Positions 34,701 to 41,699 of a stretch of 64,000 nt of DNA are shown piece after piece. Position numbers and translations under genes: made by a program. Where the stretch lies: NCBI RefSeq assembly GCF_900167455.1, contig NZ_FUWJ01000003.1, forward strand, positions 124,001-188,000, in the 5' to 3' direction. The notes beneath the pieces were generated by a model. That model ran no database searches, was not told the DNA's origin, and saw only the letters and a program-made list of their open reading frames with translations. Source of the stretch: Enhydrobacter aerosaccus (GTDB lineage: Bacteria; Pseudomonadota; Alphaproteobacteria; Reyranellales; Reyranellaceae). Numbering within the stretch: position 1 is the first letter of the stretch; each line of letters begins with the position of its first letter.

Positions 34701-36541
34701 TGTCCAGGCAGATCAAGCTGGTTGCAGCCTTCGATCATCGCCACATCTTCATCGATCCGTCGCCCGACCCGGAGATCAGCTGGGCCGAGCGCAAGCGGCT
34801 GTTCGAGTTGGCGCGTTCCTCGTGGATGGACTACGACAAGAAGTTGCTGTCTGCGGGCGGTGGCCTCTACGAACGCACGGCAAAATCGATCACGCTGTCG
34901 GAGGCCGCCTGCGCCGCGCTTGGCATCGAACAGCCCGTCACGACCCCGATCGATCTCATGCGTGCGATCCTGAAGGCGCCGGTCGATTTGCTGTATTTCG
35001 GCGGTATCGGCACTTATGTGAAAAGCTCCGGCGAAAGCAATGCCGAGGCGGGCGATCGAACCAACGATGCGCTGCGCATCAACGCCGCCGACGTGCGGGC
35101 GCGGGTCGTGGGCGAGGGCGCCAACCTCGGCTTCACGCAACGCGGCCGCATCGAGGCGGCGCTCGCAGGACGCAGGATCAACACCGATGCGCTCGATAAT
35201 TCGGCCGGCGTCGACACTTCCGATCACGAGGTCAACATCAAGATCGTGACGGGCACTGCGATCGAGCGCGACCAGCTCGACGTCGCCGATCGCGATGCAT
35301 TGCTGTTCGGCATGACCGACGAGATCGCCTCGCTCGTGCTGCGCCACAACTACCAGCAGAGCCAAGCCATCAGCATTGCCGAGGCGCAGGCCGGGGAGGA
35401 GCATGATCGGCTGGAGCGTTTCATGCGTGCGCTCGAGCGCCAGGGTCGCCTGGACCGAGCCGTCGAGTTCCTGCCTGATTCGGCCGCCATGCGCGCCCGC
35501 GCGCAGAACCGCCAGTACCTGACACGGCCGGAACTCTGCGTCCTGCTGGCCTATGCCAAGATCGATCTCGCCGAGCAGATCCTGAATTCGGATCTGCCCG
35601 ACGATCCGCTGCTGGAAAGCGAGCTGCTGCGCTACTTCCCGACCACGCTGGAGCAGAAATTCGAGAGCGCGATCCGCGACCATCGCCTGCGGCGTGAAAT
35701 CACGACGCTGCAGGTCGTGAACTCGATGGTGAATCGCTGCGGTCCGACCTTCGTGCGCAGCGTAGGCCAGCGCACCGGCGCGTCGGCCGCGGCCATCGCG
35801 CGGGCCTTCGCCGTGGTGCGCGACGCCTGGAACCTGCGCGATCTCTGGACCGATATCGAGGCGCTGGACGAGTCGCTCAAGGCCGAAGCGCAGATCCGCA
35901 TGCTCGTGGCCTCGCAGCGGTTCCTGATCCGCACGGTGCAATGGACCTTGCGTCGCCTGCCGCAGCCAATCGACACGCTGGCCGCGACCGACCAGCTCGG
36001 CACCGCGGTCGCGGCGCTGGGCGACCTGCATCCCACGATGATCGGTCCGGCCGAAACGGCCGCCTTGAACGAGCGCGGCGCCACCTTCGAGGCGCTTGGC
36101 GCGCCGCCGGCGGTGGCACGGCGCGCCGCATCCCTGGAGACGCTTGCCAGCGCCGGCGATCTGATGCTGGCGGCGCGCGCCAACGGCTGCAGCATCGAGG
36201 ACGCGGCGCGCCTCTACTTCCGGCTCGGCGAGCGGCTGTCTTTGGCCGCCCTCGCCATTGGCGCGCAAAAGCTGCCGCGCGAAGGCCAGTGGCCGGCGCA
36301 GGCGGCGCTGTCCATGGCGGACGAGCTGGCAGCCTTGCATGCCGACCTGCTCGGCTCCGTCCTGCGTGCCGCCGGCGCCGATGGCGCAGCCGATCCGGAC
36401 GTCGCGCTGTCCCGTTGGGCCGAGGGCCGGCCGCTCGCCCTCGAGCGCGTCGACCGGCTCAAGGAAGAGCTGTCGGGCACGGGCCAGCTCGATCTCGCCA
36501 TGCTGTCGGTGACGACGACGGAGTTGCGAAGCCTGGTCTGA
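31715..36541 (+). CDS. gdhB: NAD-dependent glutamate dehydrogenase, large (180 kDa) type
   Basis: 1608 residues, starting at ATG 31715 behind AGGAAAG. This is the full length of the GDH-180 family. The N-terminal half carries ACT-like regulatory regions ([19 protein letters not shown], in part). The catalytic core lies in the second half: [23 protein letters not shown] (in part), [14 protein letters not shown] with the substrate Lys near 845, [14 protein letters not shown], and [17 protein letters not shown] near 980 for NAD binding. It converts glutamate to 2-oxoglutarate and ammonium, usually in the catabolic direction. It is transcribed on its own with msrB 43 bases downstream. Confidence 0.96.
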   Translation: [1608 protein letters not shown]

Positions 36542-36584
36542 ATACGTTGTGTGAGCGGAGATCGGCAGTCAATCGGAGGACATC

Positions 36585-36986
36585 ATGAGCACCAAGACCC
36601 CCATCGACAAAAGCGATACCGAGTGGCGCCAGGAACTCGATCCGCTGCAGCACCATGTGCTGCGCAATCATGGCACCGAGCGGCCTTTCACCAGCCCGCT
36701 GAACAACGAGAAGCGCACGGGCATCTTCCGCTGTGCCGGTTGCGGCGAACCCTTATTCGACTCGTCGACCAAATATGAAAGCGGCTCGGGCTGGCCATCC
36801 TTCTGGGCGCCGATGGGCGCTGCCGTCGACACCTCGGTCGATCAAAGCCACGGCATGACGCGTGTCGAGGTGCATTGCGCCAAATGCGGCGGCCATCTCG
36901 GTCACGTCTTCCCGGACGGCCCGCAACCGACTGGCCAGCGCTACTGCATGAACGGCGCGGCGCTCAAGTTCGAGGAGAAGAAATAG
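36585..36986 (+). CDS. msrB: Peptide methionine (R)-S-oxide reductase
   Basis: 133 residues with GGAGG before the ATG. The zinc pairs CAGC and CAKC, the SGWPSFWAP segment and the catalytic RYCMNGAALKF motif are intact; the resolving Cys found in some members is not obvious. It reduces the R form of methionine sulfoxide in proteins in the cytoplasm. It probably shares the gdh transcript. The next gene converges 66 bases on. Confidence 0.96.
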   Translation: MSTKTPIDKSDTEWRQELDPLQHHVLRNHGTERPFTSPLNNEKRTGIFRCAGCGEPLFDSSTKYESGSGWPSFWAPMGAAVDTSVDQSHGMTRVEVHCAKCGGHLGHVFPDGPQPTGQRYCMNGAALKFEEKK

Positions 36987-37052
36987 TCATATCGTGCACC
37001 GCGCGCTTCCCGTGCGGAGATGGATCGCCTGGAAGCGCGCGGTTCCGAAGAT

Positions 37053-38027
37053 CTAGAGCCCCTTCAGGAATGCGATCAGCAGCCGGTTGACCTCGTCGGC
37101 GCGCTCCTGCTGCACCCAGTGGCCGGCACCGTCGAGGATATGGCTGCCCTTCAGACCGGGCAGAGTCTTGGGATAGGCGTCGAGCTGCGCCTGAGCCGCC
37201 GGAAACCTGAGGACGCCATCGCGGCTGCCAGCGATGAACAACGATGGCTGACGGATCGGTTGACCGCGCCACGGTGCCGCCAGTTCCCAGTTGCGACGCA
37301 GGTTGCGATACCAGTTGAGGCCACCGCGGAAGCCGGTGCGGGAGAATTCCTGGGCGTAATAGTCGAGATCCTCGGACCGCAGCCAGGCCGGCAGCGCGGC
37401 CGGATCGACCGTATTGCCGAGCAAGGACCCGGCGGTGAGCCGCGCAAATCCCTTGCCCTGTTCGGTGACGTCGCCGCTCGCCGCATAATAGAGGCGACGC
37501 AGGGCGCCTTTGATGTCCTGCTGCAGCTCGGCCTCGGGCACGCCGGGCTTCTGGAAATATTGCAGGTAGAAGTCGTGGATGCCGAGCTTGTCGAGCGCAG
37601 TCAGGATGTCGACATGGCCCGGCGGGGCGTAGGGCACGCTCATGCCGCAAACGGCCGGAAAGAGGTCGGGCCGCCAGAGCGCGGCGTGCCAGGCGACTGG
37701 CGCGCCCCAATCGTGGCCGACGATATAGGCCTTGGTCTCGCCCAGCGCCTTGGTGAGTTCGGCCATGTCGCCGACCAGATGATGCAGCGTGTACTGGTCA
37801 ATCGGCTCCGGCGACTCCGTGCCGCCGTAACCGCGCATGTCGGGCGCCACGCAGCGGAAGCCAGCGGCAGCCAGGGCCGTCAACTGATGCCGCCAGGAAT
37901 ACCAGCTCTCCGGCCAGCCGTGGCAGAACAGCACCAGCGGTCCGCTGCCGATCTCGGCGTAACGCATGTGGATGTTGTTTGCCGTGACCGTCTTGAGTGC
38001 CACGCCAGGAACCGGTGAAGCCGTCAT
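37053..38027 (-). CDS. Epoxide hydrolase-like alpha/beta hydrolase
   Basis: 324 residues from ATG 38027, with GGAGGAG upstream and a four-base overlap with the YeeE/YedE stop. HGWPE (36-40) forms the oxyanion loop, Asp106 in GHDWG is the nucleophile, and GHWVQQE near the C-terminus carries the His; the cap region has Tyr residues (YYAASG, LDYYAQ) able to act as epoxide-opening acids. This is the soluble epoxide hydrolase family; haloalkane or ester hydrolysis is less likely. Coupling to a YeeE/YedE gene and zinc transporter is odd and unexplained. Confidence 0.9.
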   Translation of the reverse strand: MTASPVPGVALKTVTANNIHMRYAEIGSGPLVLFCHGWPESWYSWRHQLTALAAAGFRCVAPDMRGYGGTESPEPIDQYTLHHLVGDMAELTKALGETKAYIVGHDWGAPVAWHAALWRPDLFPAVCGMSVPYAPPGHVDILTALDKLGIHDFYLQYFQKPGVPEAELQQDIKGALRRLYYAASGDVTEQGKGFARLTAGSLLGNTVDPAALPAWLRSEDLDYYAQEFSRTGFRGGLNWYRNLRRNWELAAPWRGQPIRQPSLFIAGSRDGVLRFPAAQAQLDAYPKTLPGLKGSHILDGAGHWVQQERADEVNRLLIAFLKGL

Positions 38028-39019
38028 GCCTGTCTCCTCCAACGCCATTTGAACGTCGCCGCCGCCGCCACGACCATGGCCGGGACGGCGATGAACGAGG
38101 TCGGCGCCAAGGACGCGACGCCGGTGAGACCATTGCCGATCGTGCAGCCCAGCGCCAGTACGCCGCCCACTCCCATGAGCGCCGCGCCGAACGCATAACG
38201 CAAGATGTCGACCGGCCGATCGAACCCCACCAGTTTGAAGTCGCCCTGCAACGCCACGATGACAGCCGCGCCCACCAGGATGCCGGCGACAAAGGCGATT
38301 CCGAAATTGATCTTCGCTCCGGTCCAGATCAGCAGATAGACCAGCGCATCGCCACCGGCGCGGGTGACGTTGAGGCTCTCCACCGGCAGCGGATCGAACT
38401 CGTCAGCCAGGAGCGTCGTGGCGAGGTAGCCGGCCGGGACCAGCAGACCGATCAACAGACCCGCCACCAGATGCCGTGGCGGCACACGGCGCCAGAAAGC
38501 GCCGACGAGCGCCAACGCGGCGACGATCACGCCGACAGTCGTCGGCAAGGTTTGCCGTCCGAGCGGCGTCGAACTCAGCGCCATCAGCGCACTGCGCACC
38601 GGCGCGAGGATGCCGCGGATCGTGGCATAGGCGACGAGCGCGAAGACGAGAAAGGAAATCGCCGATCGCAGATTGCCGCCGGCCATGAGCACCAGCAGGC
38701 GCGTGCCGCAGCCGCCGGTCAGCACCATGCCGACGCCGAACAACGCACCGCCCAGCAGGGCGCCACCCCAGAATAGGCTCTGCGGCAGCACCACCGCCCT
38801 CGACAGATCGAGGCGGCCCGTCAGGACCAGCGCCTGGACGCCGAGAAAGGCCACCGCCATCGCCAGCAGGAAACTGCGCAGCCGTGGCGCCTCGGGGATC
38901 GTGAGAGTGTCCTCGACGGCGCCGCGCAGGCAGAAGCCGGACCAGCGGGCCAAGGCTCCGAAGAGCGCGCCAATCACGAAAGCCGCAAGCGCGACCGCGG
39001 CATTACTGTCCAACGACAT
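38024..39019 (-). CDS. YeeE/YedE family transporter (thiosulfate/sulfur transport type)
   Basis: 331 residues with about nine spans. Three family cysteines are visible: Cys30 in SGFCLRG, Cys104 in TGGCGTR and one in ALGCTIGNGLTG near 300. In characterised YeeE these pass thiosulfate across the membrane. The two-domain repeat of the family is complete in one chain. It starts nine bases after znuB and overlaps the epoxide hydrolase by four, so it is in the znu transcription unit. Confidence 0.88.
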   Translation of the reverse strand: MSLDSNAAVALAAFVIGALFGALARWSGFCLRGAVEDTLTIPEAPRLRSFLLAMAVAFLGVQALVLTGRLDLSRAVVLPQSLFWGGALLGGALFGVGMVLTGGCGTRLLVLMAGGNLRSAISFLVFALVAYATIRGILAPVRSALMALSSTPLGRQTLPTTVGVIVAALALVGAFWRRVPPRHLVAGLLIGLLVPAGYLATTLLADEFDPLPVESLNVTRAGGDALVYLLIWTGAKINFGIAFVAGILVGAAVIVALQGDFKLVGFDRPVDILRYAFGAALMGVGGVLALGCTIGNGLTGVASLAPTSFIAVPAMVVAAAATFKWRWRRQA

Positions 39020-39028
39020 GAAGACAGG

Positions 39029-39898
39029 TTATGCCCGAAGGTGCACGCGCTGCGACAGCCTTGCCCGCACCGAGGCGCGGGAGCCCAGGAGCAACGAGCC
39101 AAGGAAGAACAGGCTGGCAATCAGCACGATGACCGGGCCGGACGGCAATCCGGCATGGAACGATACCAGCAGGCCGATCGTCGCCGACAGAAACGCCATG
39201 GGGGCGGCGATCGCGGTCATCGACCACACTTCGCGCGCCCAGAACGAGGCCGCGACGGCCGGCAGAAGCATGAGGCCAAGCGCCATCAGCGTGCCCAGCG
39301 CCTGGAACGAGGCCACCATGTTGAGCACGGCGAGCGCCAGAAAGAGATAATGATAACGTGAGCCCCTTACGCCCATGGCGGCGAGGAAGCCCGGGTTGAA
39401 GCATTCCACGACCAGCGGCCGATAGATCGCGGCAAGCCCGGCCAGGGTAACGGTCGTCGTCGCTGCCACCAGTATGAGGGCCGTGTTGTCGACAGCGAGA
39501 ATGGCGCCGAACAGGATGTTCATCAGATCGATCGCCGAACCGCGGAAGGAGACGATCATCACGCCGAGCGCCAACGACGTCAGATACGCCGCTCCGAAGC
39601 TCGCATCCTCGCGCATGCTGGTGAACCGGGCGATCGCCCCGGAGGCCAGCGCCGTGGCGATGCCGGCAAGAAATCCGCCGAGACTCATTGCCGGAAGCGA
39701 AAGGCCGCCCAGGAGAAAGCCCAGCGCCGCGCCGGGCAGCAGCGCATGCGCCAACGCATCACCCATCAGTGTCATGCGCCGCAGGATCAGGAACACGCCG
39801 ATCGAGGCGCCGCCCATCGACAGAGCAAGGCTTGCCACCAGCGCGCGGCGCATGAAGCCGAAATCGGCGAACGGCCCAATCAGAAGATCGTAGAGCAT
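39029..39898 (-). CDS. znuB: Metal (zinc/manganese) ABC transporter permease
   Basis: 289 residues with about eight spans. Signatures of the ABC-3 permease family are GASIGVFLILRRMTLMGDALAHALLPGAALGFLLGG (in part: MTLMGDALAHALLPG), FGAAYLTSLALGVMI and FNPGFLAAMG. Zinc rather than manganese is inferred from the Zur-like box upstream of the unit. It begins ten bases after the ATPase gene. Confidence 0.9.
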   Translation of the reverse strand: MLYDLLIGPFADFGFMRRALVASLALSMGGASIGVFLILRRMTLMGDALAHALLPGAALGFLLGGLSLPAMSLGGFLAGIATALASGAIARFTSMREDASFGAAYLTSLALGVMIVSFRGSAIDLMNILFGAILAVDNTALILVAATTTVTLAGLAAIYRPLVVECFNPGFLAAMGVRGSRYHYLFLALAVLNMVASFQALGTLMALGLMLLPAVAASFWAREVWSMTAIAAPMAFLSATIGLLVSFHAGLPSGPVIVLIASLFFLGSLLLGSRASVRARLSQRVHLRA

Positions 39899-39908
39899 GG
39901 GCCGCCGA

Positions 39909-40652
39909 TCAGGCGCTCAAGCGCATCGGCATGTCGCAGGCGCCGGCATGTTCGTCCCACGCTTCGGCCATCGCCCGCGCACGCAGGAGGTTCTCGGCCG
40001 AGAGCACCCGCTCGGTCGGTCCCGATGCCACGAGTTCGCGGGCCAACAGCAGGCTGTTGGGAAACTCGCGCCGGACCTGATCGAAATCGTGCAGAACGGC
40101 AACCACCGTGCGCTTCTCCGCGCGCCAACGCCGGATCACGACCATGAGATCGGCCACCGTCTTGGCGTCGACCGCGGCGAAAGGCTCATCGAGCAGCACG
40201 AGATCGGCGTCCTGCAGCAACAGGCGGGCGAACAGCACGCGCTGGAACTGCCCAACCGACAAAGTGTCGATGGGCCGTTGTTCGAAGCCGGCGAGTCCGA
40301 CCGCCTCGATGGCACGCCAAGCGTCATTGAGATCGGTCTTGGTGACCGCGTCGAAGCCGCCGAAGCGCGTCCAGCCGCCCAGCAATACGGTGTCGAACAC
40401 CGAGATCGGGAAGCTGCGATCGATCTCCGCCTGCTGGGGAAGATAGGCGATGCGCTGCGCGTGGCATTCGATCCGGCCCTCGATCCGCGGCGCAAGGCCG
40501 AGCAGGGCTTTGAGGAGCGTGCTCTTGCCGGCGCCATTCGGACCGACGATCGCCGTCATCTCTTCGGCCGGGATGTCGACGGACACGTGGTGCACGGCCG
40601 GATGGCGATCGTAGCTGACCGTGACATCGACCAAGCGAAACGCCGGGTTCAT
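39909..40652 (-). CDS. znuC: Metal ABC transporter ATPase
   Basis: 247 residues. Walker A GPNGAGKSTLLKALLG, the signature LSVGQFQRVLFARLL (SVGQF replacing the usual SGGQ), Walker B LVLLDEPFAAVD and the switch His in AVLHDFDQV are visible. The arrangement matches the ZnuC/MntB family. No binding-protein gene (znuA) occurs next to it in this window, so ZnuA must be encoded elsewhere. A Zur-like box lies 134 bases upstream. Confidence 0.9.
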   Translation of the reverse strand: MNPAFRLVDVTVSYDRHPAVHHVSVDIPAEEMTAIVGPNGAGKSTLLKALLGLAPRIEGRIECHAQRIAYLPQQAEIDRSFPISVFDTVLLGGWTRFGGFDAVTKTDLNDAWRAIEAVGLAGFEQRPIDTLSVGQFQRVLFARLLLQDADLVLLDEPFAAVDAKTVADLMVVIRRWRAEKRTVVAVLHDFDQVRREFPNSLLLARELVASGPTERVLSAENLLRARAMAEAWDEHAGACDMPMRLSA

Positions 40653-40659
40653 GAGGGCC

Positions 40660-40776
40660 TCAGATGACTGCCCAGACGCAGAGCCACAGCAGCGCCGCCA
40701 CAGCCAGTGCCGCAGCGACCCGGCTGGATGCGCTCATCGCGAGCAGGGCAGTGCCTGGTGAAACGGGCGTCGGCAT
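40660..40776 (-). CDS. Possible 38-residue membrane peptide upstream of znuC
   Basis: A frame from ATG 40776 (inner ATG at 40737) ends at TGA 40660-40662, seven bases before znuC. It encodes a Pro/Ser-rich start and one clear hydrophobic span (VAAALAVAALLWLCVWAVI). It lies between the Zur-like box and znuC, in the right direction to be the first gene of the unit. No Shine-Dalgarno is visible, so this is tentative. Confidence 0.35.
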   Translation of the reverse strand: MPTPVSPGTALLAMSASSRVAAALAVAALLWLCVWAVI

Positions 40777-40785
40777 CGGCAAATT

Positions 40786-40800
40786 TGTTATATTATCACC
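40786..40800. promoter_or_regulatory. Zur-like box
   Basis: TGTTATATTATCACC lies in an AT-rich island of a GC-rich divergent region. It matches the alphaproteobacterial Zur site TGTTATATTATAACA at all but two positions. It would allow zinc-dependent repression of the znuCB unit on the minus strand, and possibly of the DUF1223 gene at 40872. Confidence 0.6.
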
Positions 40801-40871
40801 TTTTACGAGTCCAGCTGCCGCTAACCGTTTGTTGATTGGCCGAGAGCGTCCGATCTGTCCATTCTAGAACC

Positions 40872-41642
40872 ATGTCGAGCGTGTCCATGCTTGGGCGCCG
40901 TCTGATCCTGACGGGTGCCGCAGCGTTCACGGCCACCGCACTTGCGAGCCGCCGCGAGGGCGCTGTCGCGCGCGAGGCCGCGGCTGGTCCATGGGCGGTC
41001 GAGCTCTTCACCTCGCAAGGCTGCAGCTCCTGCCCGCCGGCCGATCGGCTCCTGGGGATGTTGGCGCGCCGCGCCGACATCGTCGCGCTCTCCTATCACG
41101 TCGATTACTGGGACTATATCGGCTGGAAGGACAAGTTCGCCTCGTCGACCACAACGCTGCGCCAGCGCGCGTATGCCCGGAATCTGAAACAGCGCTATGT
41201 CTATACGCCGGAGATGGTGGTCGACGGCATCGTGCACCGGCCCGCGGTCACAAGCGCCAGCGTGGAAGACATGCTGGATCAGGCGCGCTCCCGTTGCCCC
41301 CGGCGCGCGACTCCGGAGCTGACCCACGCCGTCAACGCCCCACTCGTCATCCGGCTGGCGCCCTTCGATCTTGGCCACGAACCCGCCGACATCGCGCTGG
41401 CCGTATACGACCGTCGCGTCGCCACCAAGATCGGGGCCGGCGAGAATGACGGACGAACGCTCGAGAATTTCAATATCGTGCGTCATTTCGAGGTCGTCAG
41501 CCGCTGGGATGGCAGCTCGGCGCAATGGACCGTGCCGGCGGATCGCTTCGGACCCGAGCAAGGCGTCGCGGTCCTGGTCCAGCGCGCCAATCAGGGCCAG
41601 ATCATCGGCTGCAACAAGCTCGAGCCGATTGCGACCAACTAA
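40872..41642 (+). CDS. DUF1223 secreted thioredoxin-like protein
   Basis: 256 residues from ATG 40872 (ATG 40887 also possible). The N-terminus LGRRLILTGAAAFTATALA looks like an export signal. The mature part begins AVELFTSQGCSSCPPADRLL, the DUF1223 signature with a CxxC motif in a thioredoxin-like fold, and continues with LSYHVDYWDYIGWKDKF and YTPEMVVDG. A periplasmic redox or metal-binding role is likely but unproven. It starts 72 bases after the Zur-like box and could belong to the zinc response. Confidence 0.85.
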   Translation: MSSVSMLGRRLILTGAAAFTATALASRREGAVAREAAAGPWAVELFTSQGCSSCPPADRLLGMLARRADIVALSYHVDYWDYIGWKDKFASSTTTLRQRAYARNLKQRYVYTPEMVVDGIVHRPAVTSASVEDMLDQARSRCPRRATPELTHAVNAPLVIRLAPFDLGHEPADIALAVYDRRVATKIGAGENDGRTLENFNIVRHFEVVSRWDGSSAQWTVPADRFGPEQGVAVLVQRANQGQIIGCNKLEPIATN

Positions 41643-41699
41643 CGCCTGGGGCCGATTCGCGGCCTTGCTTCGGCCGCAGACGCGGGCGAAGGTGGCCCC

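Noticed and set aside
34538-36340. 600-codon minus-strand frame
   Set aside because: Antisense to the C-terminal half of the glutamate dehydrogenase; no motif.
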